Shown here piece after piece: positions 8,487-17,738 of a stretch of 64,000 nucleotides of DNA (its first letter is position 1; every line of letters begins with the position of its first letter). The stretch is from Dyella choica (lineage in GTDB: Bacteria; Pseudomonadota; Gammaproteobacteria; Xanthomonadales; Rhodanobacteraceae). Below the pieces are notes generated by a model. It did not search any database and had not been told where the DNA came from. It saw only the letters and a list, made by a program, of their open reading frames with translations. The stretch is taken from contig NZ_RYYV01000006.1 of the NCBI RefSeq assembly GCF_003977665.1, forward strand, positions 62,001 to 126,000, given 5' to 3'. Made by a program: the position numbers and the translations under genes.

Positions 8487-8903
8487 GTGGCGCTATTCAA
8501 AAATTCTCGAGCAACGATCCGCGTCATGGGTAATTCCCTGCGTCCCGAGGAAGTGACACGCCTTCTTGGCTACGAGCCGACAGTGTCTCAACGTATGGGG
8601 GAGCATATTGTTGACCCGAAGACTGGGGTTGTGCGTATTGCGAAGACCGGCATGTGGCGCCTCCAAGCAGAGCAGCGGGAACCGGAAGATCTACCGGGAC
8701 AAATCGATGAACTGCTGGGAAAGTTGACTGGTGATATGCGCGCCTGGGCAACGGTCAGAGAAACGTGCCAAATTGACCTCTTTGTTGGCTTATTCATGAG
8801 CTCTGGAAACAATGGGCTATCCATTTCACCCGAACAGTTACTTGCTTTAGGTGAACGTGGGATCGAGCTCGGCCTCGACATCTACGATCATTCGGAAGAC
8901 TAA
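8487..8903 (+). CDS. DUF4279 domain-containing protein
   Basis: 138 aa, cytoplasmic, function unknown. The opening ATIRVMGNSLRPEEVTRLLG, followed by YEPTVSQRMGE, a Trp-containing GMWRLQAEQREPEDLPGQID and a second half with IDLFVGLFMSSGNNGLSI and LLALGERGIELGLDIY, is the standard DUF4279 layout. The GTG start at 8487 has a strong GGAGGGGG box 8 nt upstream, located inside the end of the broken EF-Tu-like gene. DUF4279 proteins often occur near polymorphic-toxin immunity genes, but no toxin is visible here, so an immunity role is only a possibility. Confidence 0.8.
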   Translation: MALFKNSRATIRVMGNSLRPEEVTRLLGYEPTVSQRMGEHIVDPKTGVVRIAKTGMWRLQAEQREPEDLPGQIDELLGKLTGDMRAWATVRETCQIDLFVGLFMSSGNNGLSISPEQLLALGERGIELGLDIYDHSED

Positions 8904-8982
8904 TCAGCGAATTGACTGCGAAGTGCTCGCTTTCAAAGCTGACAATGCCATATTGCAGGATGAGTGATGAATCAGGTGCCAA

Positions 8983-9237
8983 ATGATCGATAGGAATCTT
9001 CAACCGGTTGAGTGGGCCGCGTTCATGTACGAACTCGGAGACGCCCTGGAGCATCTGGAAAACCTGATTAAGGACATCGAACAGACCCCGGACTATGACG
9101 AGGACGCCTTTCGTATAGATCTTGGTCATGTGTACGCGCATTTAAACAGGGCTTGGCGACGCAGCGCCAAAGCGGTGGCCGACGACGATTGGGAGTTGGC
9201 TTCGCAATTTCCGGATGATCTGTCACCCATTGGCTAA
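8983..9237 (+). CDS. Hypothetical small acidic protein
   Basis: 84 aa, predicted soluble and mostly helical (FMYELGDALEHLENLIKDIE, then DLGHVYAHLNRAWRRSAKAV). There is no signal, membrane segment or known motif that I recognise. An AGGTG box lies upstream of ATG 8983. The pattern of paired helices and acidic character is common among small immunity or antitoxin-like proteins, but nothing here proves that. It follows the DUF4279 gene by 79 nt on the same strand. Confidence 0.55.
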   Translation: MIDRNLQPVEWAAFMYELGDALEHLENLIKDIEQTPDYDEDAFRIDLGHVYAHLNRAWRRSAKAVADDDWELASQFPDDLSPIG

Positions 9238-9565
9238 TGTTCGCAGCGTGGACTTCCGCAACCCGGAGTGGACTTTCTGTCGCTGCGTGCGGCCAGGTAA
9301 GGCGAGATGTTTGCGGCTTACTGCGTAGCGAGCATGTATCAGGAAAGCCGTGGTATCGCCCATAGCGAAAAAGCAGACTATGCTGTGGCTGGAGAAAGCG
9401 GCGCCCTTGCAGATCGGTGATTTGGTGGACTGTCGCGCGGAGTTGCAACAAAGGGCAAAGCGTTCCGGTGCATAAGTTGGAAGAGCCGGAAACAAAGGGG
9501 AGCTGGATCAGGATGAGAAGGAAAAGGCATCAGGTTCCGGGTTGGATTGACTGGAAGGACGCGGA
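9238..9565. other. Intergenic region, no gene seen
   Basis: About 330 bases without a convincing frame. The longest open frames are on the opposite strand, overlap real genes and have no recognisable content. Confidence 0.4.
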
Positions 9566-9946
9566 ATGAATCCAAAGACCGTGGTGATTTGGCTATTGGC
9601 TTTAATCACGTTCCTAAGCGGGGCGATCGTGCAGTACTTCCACCAGAGGCATGCTCTACCCCCTCCCATTGCCTTGGCATCGGTTCCGATAAGCGCGTTT
9701 CTTACCTTTCTTTGGTACCGGTTGGACGCCGACCAGCGATCCTACAGACGTACGTACCTGCTAAACGTGTGCGTCGCCGGCATAGTCCTGATCGCGCTTC
9801 CGTATTATTTCTTCCGTTCTCGCGGAGCCAAAGGTGGTTTCGTGGCAACGTCGGTGTTCATCTTGTTACTCCTTGGGTCGTTCCCGGTTTCCTTGGCGGG
9901 CCAAATTTGTGCCTTCCTTGCGACGCGAAGCTGGCACCTCATTTAA
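9566..9946 (+). CDS. Hypothetical four-helix membrane protein
   Basis: 126 aa with four hydrophobic segments: VVIWLLALITFLSGAIV, PIALASVPISAFLTFLWYRL, YLLNVCVAGIVLIALPYYFF and VATSVFILLLLGSFPVSLAG. A loop rich in basic residues (DADQRSYRRTY) separates helices 2 and 3. GGAAGG precedes the ATG with good spacing. There is no recognisable family. It belongs to the string of small orphan genes between 7.6 and 10.5 kb. Confidence 0.6.
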   Translation: MNPKTVVIWLLALITFLSGAIVQYFHQRHALPPPIALASVPISAFLTFLWYRLDADQRSYRRTYLLNVCVAGIVLIALPYYFFRSRGAKGGFVATSVFILLLLGSFPVSLAGQICAFLATRSWHLI

Positions 9947-10075
9947 GCCGGCGCCATGGGGATCCGAAGGCCAAGCAGGGTAAACGGCCCGATTGCTTCC
10001 CTCTCAGCTCTTCGCGTTTGACACCCTATAGTTGAGTCAAACGTATTCGTTTCGGACAGTGGAGGATGGGTCGTC

Positions 10076-10471
10076 ATGCAAGCCATCATGCGAATCGTCA
10101 TTGTTGCTGCTCTAGTGCTTGGCCTAGCTGGCTGCTACCACATCATAAAAATGCCGGACATTGCGACTGCCTCAATCTACGGCCCTGAAATTTCCGGTGG
10201 AACATTGAGCCCGCAAGAAGTGGCGAGTCTGTCGAGCTGGATGAAAGCGCACAACGCCGGTTGGAGAGGATTGATGGCATCACTTCCCGCGCCAGTAGCC
10301 ATGGCCGTCGTTATGCGAACCCAGGATGGCCGACAGACCACTTTGAATCTGTTCGAGGCTAAGGATGGAGCTGCTACGGCGTACCTCTTCCAGCCAAGCC
10401 CAACGCTGCCACGGGAGCGCGACTTGTCCAAAGCAGACGTGATCGCCCTGAGGGCTGCGGTGGGGAAGTAA
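10076..10471 (+). CDS. Hypothetical lipoprotein
   Basis: 131 aa with a clear lipobox: MRIVIVAALVLGLAGC (cleavage before Cys about 20 if started at 10076). The mature protein (about 110 aa) contains GGTLSPQEVASLSSWMKAHN and a beta-hairpin-like QDGRQTTLNLFEAKDGAATA, and ends shortly after. ATG 10076 is preceded by GGAGGA about 10 nt upstream; a second ATG at 10088 also fits the signal peptide. The function is unknown; probably anchored to an inner- or outer-membrane leaflet facing the periplasm. Confidence 0.7.
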   Translation: MQAIMRIVIVAALVLGLAGCYHIIKMPDIATASIYGPEISGGTLSPQEVASLSSWMKAHNAGWRGLMASLPAPVAMAVVMRTQDGRQTTLNLFEAKDGAATAYLFQPSPTLPRERDLSKADVIALRAAVGK

Positions 10472-10768
10472 ACGCGTAGCATCGCCATGGTTCGACAATG
10501 TCGCTTCCGGCTCGGGGAGGGAGCATTGCTTGCACATGAAACAATAGGTCGTTGACGACCAGGCTTCCGTTAGCCGGGCGCAGGTCGTTCAAGGGCGACA
10601 TCTGTCTCCTGAGTTGGATTGCCCCGAAAAGATCGGCTACGGAATCCGGACAAGCTCATCGTGGCCGTTGCACAGATGACGCGAAGCAGCGCCGCGCTCC
10701 TAGCCCGAAGTTCGGTATGGCATCATCGGGATGAGCCTCAACGGTGTATGCGTGAGACGGAGATGGTC

Positions 10769-12268
10769 ATGCGTTACGTGGTGCAGACCGCAGTGCTGGT
10801 GTGCCTGGGTGCGATGTTGAGTCAGGGCGCGGAGGCGTTTGACGAGCCACCGGTTTCATTGACCGGGATATTCGAATCGGCCAGTGCGGGCGCTAACGGG
10901 CAAGCCGCGCCTGCACCCGAGAAGAGCGGCGATTGCTCCCGAAACATTTTCCATCGACTCGGTGCCGCATACGTTGAAGACGCGCAACCGCCTGATCCGA
11001 ATGCCCCGACGCCTGCGCGAAGGGGGCTAGGTACACCGTTGGATTCACCTGCGTTCCCATCCGCCGAATGGCAGCTTGGGGGAGTCAGCTATCCCATCGG
11101 CGCGCCCGATGAAAACTCGCAGTACCCGCTTGAAAAAGCCCTGGGCTGTACCGTGTTTGGCCTATGGATGAAACGGCATCGTATCGAGATGTTTGGCTGG
11201 CTCAATGCCGCGGCCAATCTAAGTACATCCCATTTCACCAATTATCCTCTTGCGTACCAGGTTCGCCCCAACCGCGTCGAGTTGAATCAGGCGGTCTTGA
11301 ATATTCAGCGGATTGTCGACACGGTGCAAACCGATCACCTTGATTGGGGATTCGACATCTCGGCGCTGTATGGCTACGACTACCACTTCACCACGATGAA
11401 AGGCGTGTTCAGCAACCAATTGCTGAATAATTCGTCTGCCTACGCAGCGCTTCCAGGGCGCACCTATGGCGCCGACCCCATGTTGTTTTATGCGGACATC
11501 TATGTGCCATGGGTGGCCGAAGGCATGGTGGTGAGGGTGGGGCGTTGGCTTTCATTGCCGGATATCGAAGCGCAGTTCTCCCCGAACAATTATCTGGTCA
11601 CGCATTCGATCCTCTACACGGCCGACCCGTACACGCAAATGGGCGTGTTGACGACGACGCGCCTTAATGCGCAGTGGACGGTGCAACTGGGTGTCCACGG
11701 CAGCGACGATACGGCTGTATGGAATCGCAGTGCGCGGCCTACGCTCCAGGCCTGCGTTCGCTGGGTATCGGTCAGTGACGACGACATGCTCTACCCGTGC
11801 ATCAACAGCTTCAACCGGGACGACTACCATTACGACAACCTCCAGATGTATGCGGCGACGTGGGGGCATCGTTTCAGCCCGCACTTTCACATCCTTACCG
11901 AGGCGTACTGGATGTATGCACGTGGCATTCCCGGCTATGGTCCCGGCGGAACGCCGGGCGTGGCCGGTTCGTCGCCTTACTCTGGTAAAGCCGGCGAGTT
12001 CGGCATCGTCAACTACATGAACTTCGAGCTGAGCGGGGCGGACATGGTGTCGTTCCGCAACGAGTTCTACAACGACGAAAAGGGTCAGCGTACAGGCTAT
12101 GCCACGCGATACAGCGAGCATACCGTTGGGCTGACGCATTGGGTGTCCCAAGACCTGGAGATTCGCCCCGAACTTCGTTACGACCATTCGTACGATTTGC
12201 CGGCCTATGACAAGGGCAGGCGCGACTATCAGCTCGTTGCGGTGATCGACGCCATTGTGCACTATTGA
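10769..12268 (+). CDS. Outer-membrane beta-barrel porin-like protein (BBP2/OmpL-like)
   Basis: 499 aa with a signal peptide (MRYVVQTAVLVCLGAMLSQG, then AEA). The mature sequence is rich in alternating aromatic/polar strands typical of a barrel, for example IEMFGWLNAAANLSTSHFTN, YADIYVPWVAEGMVVRVGRW, ISALYGYDYHFTTMKG and LEIRPELRYDHSY near the C-terminus. The pattern (a GWLNAxxxxS start, the VRVGRW turn and a strand repeat ending in an aromatic residue) fits the putative beta-barrel porin-2 family. The start is ATG 10769 with GGAG 6 nt upstream; earlier in-frame starts add 50 non-signal residues. Substrates are unknown. The ABC-2 transporter genes follow but are probably separate. Confidence 0.75.
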   Translation: MRYVVQTAVLVCLGAMLSQGAEAFDEPPVSLTGIFESASAGANGQAAPAPEKSGDCSRNIFHRLGAAYVEDAQPPDPNAPTPARRGLGTPLDSPAFPSAEWQLGGVSYPIGAPDENSQYPLEKALGCTVFGLWMKRHRIEMFGWLNAAANLSTSHFTNYPLAYQVRPNRVELNQAVLNIQRIVDTVQTDHLDWGFDISALYGYDYHFTTMKGVFSNQLLNNSSAYAALPGRTYGADPMLFYADIYVPWVAEGMVVRVGRWLSLPDIEAQFSPNNYLVTHSILYTADPYTQMGVLTTTRLNAQWTVQLGVHGSDDTAVWNRSARPTLQACVRWVSVSDDDMLYPCINSFNRDDYHYDNLQMYAATWGHRFSPHFHILTEAYWMYARGIPGYGPGGTPGVAGSSPYSGKAGEFGIVNYMNFELSGADMVSFRNEFYNDEKGQRTGYATRYSEHTVGLTHWVSQDLEIRPELRYDHSYDLPAYDKGRRDYQLVAVIDAIVHY

Positions 12269-12397
12269 AAAGAGCCGGCCAGATCAGTGTCTGCTGCTTC
12301 GAATTCGGCTGTACAGAGTCAGCGACGCCAAGGCAGGCGCTTTATGGTCGAGTCTGGGCGTAAACTGGAGCGCCTTGAATCGGGAACCCGCGATGCC

Positions 12398-13345
12398 ATG
12401 AACGAGCAGGCCACACCGACACCGCACGCCGTCTCCGTTCGCGGTGTCAGCAAGACCTACAAGGGCGGCTTCCAGGCTCTGAAGTCGATCGATCTGGATA
12501 TCCGACGTGGCGAAATCTTTGCGTTGCTTGGGCCCAACGGCGCGGGCAAGACCACGCTGATCAGCATCATCTGCGGCATCGTCAAACCCAGCGGTGGCAC
12601 GGTAACGGCGGATGGCCACGATGTCTTGCGGGGTTATCGGATCACGCGCTCGAAGATCGGCCTGGTCCCGCAGGAACTGTCCACCGATGCGTTCGAAACC
12701 GTCTGGGCATCGGTGAGATTCAGTCGAGGCTTGTACGGGCGCCCCCGCAACGACAAGCACATCGAAAAAGTGCTGCGGGATTTGTCGCTGTGGGACAAGA
12801 AAGACGCCAAGATCATGACCTTGTCCGGCGGCATGAAGCGCCGCGTGCTGATCGCCAAGGCGCTGGCCCACGAGCCCAGCATCCTGTTCCTGGACGAACC
12901 CACGGCCGGCGTGGATGTGGAGCTTCGGCACGATATGTGGCGGATGGTGCGCCGGCTGCGTGAATCCGGCGTTACCGTGATCCTCACCACGCACTATATC
13001 GACGAAGCCGAAGAAATGGCCGATCGCGTGGGCGTCATCACGCGTGGCGAGTTGATCCTGGTGGAAGACAAGCATGTGCTGATGCGCAAGCTTGGCAAGA
13101 AACAGTTGGTGATCAGTCTGCAAAGGCCCATGCAGGTGCTGCCCGAAGGCTTGGACGGGCATGCCCTGGAGCTCGCCGGGGATGGCGCAACGCTGACTTA
13201 TACGTTCGATGCCCAAAGCGACGATACCGGCATTACGGTGTTGCTGCGCAAGCTGGGGGATCTAGGGGTCGACTTCAAAGACCTGCACACCCTGGAAAGT
13301 TCCCTCGAAGACATTTTCGTCAGCCTGGTACGGGAGGCGCCATGA
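12398..13345 (+). CDS. ABC-2 type transporter ATP-binding protein
   Basis: Cytoplasmic ATPase of a drug/polysaccharide-type exporter, 315 aa. Walker A is GPNGAGKT (residues about 46-53), the signature LSGGMKRR and Walker [13 protein letters not shown], followed by the D-loop and the H-loop ([17 protein letters not shown]). The C-terminal about 80 residues form the usual accessory domain. The start chosen is ATG 12398, giving the normal family length; ATG 12344 and a start near 12287 would add residues of low complexity. Its TGA overlaps the ATG of the permease gene (ATGA), so the two are coupled and form one transporter. The substrate is not predictable. Confidence 0.9.
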   Translation: MNEQATPTPHAVSVRGVSKTYKGGFQALKSIDLDIRRGEIFALLGPNGAGKTTLISIICGIVKPSGGTVTADGHDVLRGYRITRSKIGLVPQELSTDAFETVWASVRFSRGLYGRPRNDKHIEKVLRDLSLWDKKDAKIMTLSGGMKRRVLIAKALAHEPSILFLDEPTAGVDVELRHDMWRMVRRLRESGVTVILTTHYIDEAEEMADRVGVITRGELILVEDKHVLMRKLGKKQLVISLQRPMQVLPEGLDGHALELAGDGATLTYTFDAQSDDTGITVLLRKLGDLGVDFKDLHTLESSLEDIFVSLVREAP

Positions 13346-14103
13346 ACATTCCCGCGATCCGCGCCATTTACCGCTTCGAAATGGCCCGAACGTTCCGCAC
13401 GCTGACGCAGAGCATCATCTCGCCGGTGTTGTCGACCTCGCTGTACTTCATCGTGTTCGGCACGGCCATCGGGTCGCGCATGGGGCATATCGGCGGCACC
13501 AGCTATGGCGCCTTCATCATTCCAGGCCTGATCATGCTGTCACTGCTCAACGAGAGCATCTCCAACGCCTCGTTCGGCATTTACCTTCCCAAATGGTCGG
13601 GCACCATCTTCGAGCTGCTTTCCGCACCGGTTTCGCCGCTGGAGGCAGTGCTGGGCTATGTTGGGGCCGCGGCGACCAAATCGGTGATGCTGGGCTTGCT
13701 GATTCTTGTGACCGCGCGCTTCTTCGTGCCTTACAGCATCCTGCACCCGGTGTGGATGATCGCCTTTTTGCTTTTGACCGCCGTTACCTTCTGCTCGTTC
13801 GGTTTCATCATCGGGTTATGGGCGGACGACTTTCAAAAACTCCAGGTGATCCCGTTGATGATCGTCACGCCCCTGACCTTCCTCGGCGGCGCCTTCTATT
13901 CCATTGGGATGTTGCCACCGTTCTGGCAGAAGGTGGCGCTGTTCAATCCCGTGGTGTACCTGATCAGTGGATTTCGCTGGAGCTTCTACGGCCAGTCCGA
14001 TGTCAACGTCATGTTGAGCGCGGGCATGACCTTGGCGTTTCTTCTGCTATGTGGCGCGGCTATTGGCTGGATATTCCATAGCGGCTACAAGCTGCGCTCA
14101 TAG
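13342..14103 (+). CDS. ABC-2 type transporter permease
   Basis: 253-residue inner-membrane protein with six hydrophobic segments, including [56 protein letters not shown] and [20 protein letters not shown]. The motif [20 protein letters not shown] followed by [11 protein letters not shown] is the typical ABC-2 membrane-domain signature near the last two helices. It overlaps the ATPase gene by four bases. Together they should form a dimeric exporter. This type (YadGH-like) is commonly of unknown substrate. Confidence 0.9.
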   Translation: MNIPAIRAIYRFEMARTFRTLTQSIISPVLSTSLYFIVFGTAIGSRMGHIGGTSYGAFIIPGLIMLSLLNESISNASFGIYLPKWSGTIFELLSAPVSPLEAVLGYVGAAATKSVMLGLLILVTARFFVPYSILHPVWMIAFLLLTAVTFCSFGFIIGLWADDFQKLQVIPLMIVTPLTFLGGAFYSIGMLPPFWQKVALFNPVVYLISGFRWSFYGQSDVNVMLSAGMTLAFLLLCGAAIGWIFHSGYKLRS

Positions 14104-14238
14104 AGAGACGGCAGCTGGGCCTGGAAACAACGAGCGGAGTGGCAGGCTCCCGCTTTCATATACCTCAATGAAACGGAGTCCGCCTTCGATTTATGCGACA
14201 ATTTGCGGCAGCATCAAACGGCGGATTGGGGAATCCAG

Positions 14239-14796
14239 GTGGAAAATCGGTTTTGGATCAGCGTCGGGGTGGTCATCGCCCTGATGCTAGGCATGGTTGT
14301 CATGCGACACCATCACAACAGAGTCATGGAAGATCAAAGTGCGCAGGCTGCAGTGCCTGAAGATGTTGCATCAAACCAGAGCACGGTCGACACACCCAGC
14401 AATACGCGGCGGCCGGTAGTGCATGGCTTACCTACCAGCACCGATGCCGGCAATCTCGCGATGCAGTGGATCGAGTGGAGCACCGCTGAGCGTAATGTGG
14501 GTTATCGATTTGGACCTGTCTCGGAAATCGAAAGGCGACTGCCCTATATGCAACAGGTACGGCAGAAGCTCGCGGACATGTCATTGCAAGACGATTGTGC
14601 CAAGTCAGCACAACGGGCCGAATTGGCATCCATGGACGCCGACATCAAGTACTTCCAAATGCAGGTGGACATCGCCCATACGCCTATCGGGGCCAATCCT
14701 GACCTGGTGCGGCAGGGCGAAGAGCGTGCTGCCGACGATGCCTATGCGCTAGGGGAGAATGCGTATCAAATGGCGAAGAACTGCACTACGCCTTGA
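14239..14796 (+). CDS. Hypothetical protein with N-terminal membrane anchor
   Basis: 185 aa. One N-terminal membrane helix (FWISVGVVIALMLGMVVM) is followed by a His-rich juxtamembrane RHHHNR and a periplasmic helical domain with two cysteines (QDDCAKSAQ and AKNCTTP) that may form a disulfide. The start taken is GTG 14239 with GGGGA upstream; ATG 14203 would add 12 polar residues in front of the helix. I do not recognise the family. It lies 135 nt downstream of the ABC permease gene on the same strand. Confidence 0.55.
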   Translation: MENRFWISVGVVIALMLGMVVMRHHHNRVMEDQSAQAAVPEDVASNQSTVDTPSNTRRPVVHGLPTSTDAGNLAMQWIEWSTAERNVGYRFGPVSEIERRLPYMQQVRQKLADMSLQDDCAKSAQRAELASMDADIKYFQMQVDIAHTPIGANPDLVRQGEERAADDAYALGENAYQMAKNCTTP

Positions 14797-14800
14797 GCGC

Positions 14801-14827
14801 GTAGGCTGGGATGGCAATCCCAGCATC
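14801..14827. repeat. REP-like palindrome, family B (short copy)
   Basis: GTAGGCTGGGATGGCAATCC continuing with CAGC contains the inverted pair CTGGGAT/ATCCCAG. The same core recurs at 42568, 44767 and, in diverged form, at 49030 and 63292, always between genes. It behaves like REP elements of Gammaproteobacteria. Confidence 0.65.
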
Positions 14828-14947
14828 CGATTGCCGCATGGAAAGTTGGGCCTAGCGTCCAAGCCCGCACGCTGACTGCTCCACCCGCCAGGAGGATTTT
14901 ACCCTGCCTTTCCCTCATCGGAGGGGGCACCTCCCAAACGCCAGCAC

Positions 14948-16921
14948 TCAAAGACCTTCGCAAACCGACACGATGCGCGAAAAGTTCTGCCGGGAGAGAT
15001 CATCCTCGTGGATCAGGAAATACAGCACTCCACTGTCCGTACCCCAAATGCATACGTCGTCAGAATCGAGTTGTAGCAGGAGCCGCCAGCGACTTGCCGC
15101 CGCTTTTTCCGCCGAGTCGCGTGGCGGGTAGTGCGCGTCGTCCGCGAAGCGTGCGGCTTGCGCTTCCAGGTCGTTGTTTTGCAGAATGGTCGGATAGCCG
15201 CCCAGGCGATGCCCGGCCGGCTGGTCGGCCAGGTTGCGCTGTTCCAGCCAATCTCGATATTCCTCCAGTTCTGCGTCGCTCAGCATGGCCGCATCGACGA
15301 TCACGGCGCTAATATCCGGCATGTCAGCCTTGTGAGCGGCAAGCTTGAGCGGCCGCTTCACGGCCAGCCGCTCGCCGGAATCCGCTGGCGTGATGAAGGG
15401 GCCGGGCGACCACAGCACCTGCGTCGCGTTCAAATTACGCAGGTCGTCTTCCAGCGGCGCACCTTCCGCATCGACCGCGGTGAAGAAATACAATGCGCCG
15501 TGCTTCGGCCAGGGGTTCTCCGGCCGCGCCGCTTTGACGTCTTCGAGGTCGACGCGCGCCAGTAGCTGCATCGGCCGGCCATCGCGCAAAGGCACTTCGG
15601 ATTCCGGCAAGTCGGGCGAGCCGTACAGCCACGAATTGCCTTTCTTCGCGGGCTTCAGTGTCAGTGCCGGCTTGCGCCACTGGTCGAGATGCCGCTGGTA
15701 GGTAGCGCCGGATTTTTTGCTTGCTCCCCGTCCAGGCTGGATGACTGGCTGCCAAGACAAATCCGAATGTGGAATCACCGACAGACCCGATTGGTCCATG
15801 AACGCGACGCCGTAACGGGTCGCGAGCATGTCCCCATCGTAGAGAACACGCTCCGGATCATCTTCCAGGTTCGGCGGTGGCGCAGGCAGTTCCGCCACCT
15901 CGCGCCTGGTCAAATCCACAGCGCGAAAAACATCCCAGCCATAGGCGCTCAGCCAATCCCCGTCATTGGCAAGCCGCACGCGAAGTGCTTCCGTACGTGG
16001 AACCTGCGAAAAGGGACGTATCGTGAAATGGCTGTCGCCAAAGCCATCGACAATGTCCACCGTGCCGCCGCGGTGCGAAATGGCGATGCGGCCACTCTCG
16101 GGCGCCGAGTAGAAGTTGGACGGTTTTTTTGAACGACTCGGCGCCGGAAAGCTCTTCGATGTCTTCCCGGTACGTGCGTCGAGGGCGGCGAAGACGTTTT
16201 GCGCGTAATCAATTCGCGCTATGAGGCTAGACTTCGAGCCCGCCTTGTCAGTGTAGTCGTCGCGCTTTTTTACAGACCACTCGGCTGGAACGAGTGATTC
16301 GCCGTCCAGCACAAACACGACCCGGGTCATTCCGAGCTGAACTACCAGATGGTCGGCGCCGGACGCCAGCGGCAACTGCACATCCGACAGCATCGATACT
16401 TGGCCGGGCTTGGTTCCGGCGATGCCGCACGCCGAACGGATCTCGTCGGAATCGCTTTCCCAAACGACTCGTCGCTGCGCAACGTCGATCAGCCGCCAAA
16501 TTCGCGGTGTGATCGCGCCGACGAAGAAGAGCAACAATAAGTCGCCGCCCATCTGCCTTGCATAAGAGGGGAGTTCGCGATAGCGCTCCGACATATGCGC
16601 TTCGGCCCAGTCGAGCTGCTTGTGTACACGTTCCGCAGCGCGCATGAGCCTGCTGCGCAGTGCCGCCATCGCTTCTCTCTGCGCTGCCATTTCCACCGGG
16701 CGTGTGCAAAGCTCGAACAGGTCCACGCTCTTACCCTCCTTCCAAAGCATGGCCTGGCCGTAGTCCGCTGCAGGGACTGGCCCGTAGATCGAGTTGGACG
16801 TGGTCAGGGCGACGATACCCTTCTCGCCATAGTCAAACAGGTTCTGAAAGACTCTCATCAGGCGCTGCCGCGTAATGGGAAACGAGACTTCATCTTGCGC
16901 GCGCTCGCGAATGCCGTCCAC
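14948..16921 (-). CDS. Large protein with C-terminal DUF1963 (YwqG-like) domain
   Basis: 657 aa, function unknown. The C-terminal about 240 residues match the DUF1963 pattern: WLYGSPDLPESEVPLRDGRP, MQLLARVDLEDV, a GALYFFTAVD strand, then RLGGYPTILQ and WRLLLQLDSDD with CIWGTDSGVLYFLIHEDDL near the end. The first about 400 residues are unusual for this family: a helical start, a short hydrophobic stretch (GGDLLLLFFVGAITP), then repeated beta-strand units (for example ADHLVVQLGMTRVVFVLDGE and RIAISHRGGTVDIVDGFG) that look like propeller blades. The GTG start has AAGGAG about 14 nt upstream, a long spacer, so the true start may differ. There is no operon partner. Confidence 0.7.
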   Translation of the reverse strand: MDGIRERAQDEVSFPITRQRLMRVFQNLFDYGEKGIVALTTSNSIYGPVPAADYGQAMLWKEGKSVDLFELCTRPVEMAAQREAMAALRSRLMRAAERVHKQLDWAEAHMSERYRELPSYARQMGGDLLLLFFVGAITPRIWRLIDVAQRRVVWESDSDEIRSACGIAGTKPGQVSMLSDVQLPLASGADHLVVQLGMTRVVFVLDGESLVPAEWSVKKRDDYTDKAGSKSSLIARIDYAQNVFAALDARTGKTSKSFPAPSRSKKPSNFYSAPESGRIAISHRGGTVDIVDGFGDSHFTIRPFSQVPRTEALRVRLANDGDWLSAYGWDVFRAVDLTRREVAELPAPPPNLEDDPERVLYDGDMLATRYGVAFMDQSGLSVIPHSDLSWQPVIQPGRGASKKSGATYQRHLDQWRKPALTLKPAKKGNSWLYGSPDLPESEVPLRDGRPMQLLARVDLEDVKAARPENPWPKHGALYFFTAVDAEGAPLEDDLRNLNATQVLWSPGPFITPADSGERLAVKRPLKLAAHKADMPDISAVIVDAAMLSDAELEEYRDWLEQRNLADQPAGHRLGGYPTILQNNDLEAQAARFADDAHYPPRDSAEKAAASRWRLLLQLDSDDVCIWGTDSGVLYFLIHEDDLSRQNFSRIVSVCEGL

Positions 16922-17115
16922 CCGGCTTCGCCAGTCTCCTTATGAGATTGCGACCTCAATCCTCGCCGCAGCAGCCATAAGTGCCCGATCGTTTTGTAAA
17001 TGCCATATCCCTTGAACGGGCGGAGCGATGGTCGGCTCCTCCAGCAAAGAGCGGGCCCGCTGCCACTTAGTAGAAATTGGGTCGGAAGCAGGTAAGTACG
17101 CTTAACCGTCTCCGG

Positions 17116-17473
17116 CCCCGAGGTAGCCCCGCGTTTTTTGGCTGTCGTTGCCGCAAGAAAACCAGTGCCATGTTTGGGTCGTTTCAAGGTGAGTCGTCAC
17201 TCCGGCGCAGGCCCACTGCTGTCCGGGGGAAATCACGCAGCTCATTCCGTGCCTGAAGCAAGCTCCTCCCCCTGCTTGCAGGGGGAGGCTGGGAGGGGGT
17301 CAGGCAACCTCGCGGTGCACCTCAAACACGGCGGCAAGCTCGTGCAACCCTCCCCTGCAAACAGGGGAGGGAGCCATATCCGGTTGGCTCATCCATCTCG
17401 CCTTGAACTCACTATGGAGTCGCTAGTGTCGATCTTTGCTGGATACAGTCTAAAAAACGTGGAGATACCTCAG
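17116..17473. repeat. Composite element bounded by imperfect inverted repeats
   Basis: The left boundary GAGGTAGCCCCGCGTTTTTT (within 17116-17142) mirrors the right boundary AAAAAACGTGGAGATACCTC (17452-17471). The same boundaries, better conserved, enclose the repeat at 35102-35384. Inside here are family A palindromes (17264-17375). It looks like a non-coding, REPIN- or MITE-like unit. Confidence 0.5.
17264..17375. repeat. REP-like palindrome, family A
   Basis: CTCCCCCTGCTTGCAGGGGG forms one hairpin and CCCTCCCCTGCAAACAGGGG a second, separated by a spacer with GGCGGCAAGCTCGTGCAACC. The same hairpin plus the GCAAGCTCGTAC spacer recurs at 37510-37586 (split by an IS) and 61062-61178; a hairpin-only relative lies at 53013-53104. 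Confidence 0.65.
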
Positions 17474-17738
17474 TCTCCGGCCCGTTTAGATGCTGGCACT
17501 GAAAGCCCTAGTCTCGAACGACTCGACTTTAAAAATGAGCACTCTGACGCTGAGGTCAGGTCATGACGTCCAGCACTGGTTCGAAGCTAAATGTCGACCT
17601 AAGTTGCCGTGTCAATCTGACTCATCACCCGGCACCGAAGGTTTCGCTCCTATCGAGCGACGCTAGCCATTTGCGCCGCTCCTCATCAGCAGGCGTTGCG
17701 ACTCAACTTCAATTTGCCAAGCGCACTTGGAGGGTTAA

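Larger units (their letters stand above)
16922..17738. other. 817-base intergenic region filled with repeats
   Basis: No convincing gene. It contains a TAAGTACGCTTAACC segment at about 17093 that matches part of the terminator at 19469, the inverted-repeat-bounded composite element at 17116-17473, and two nested copies of the family A palindrome (CTCCCCCTGC/GCAGGGGGAG type) at 17264-17375. Short frames on either strand have no protein character. Confidence 0.55.

Noticed and set aside
16858-17187. Minus-strand frame of about 109 codons upstream of the DUF1963 gene
   Set aside because: It runs through repeat DNA, overlaps the DUF1963 gene start out of frame and shows no protein features.
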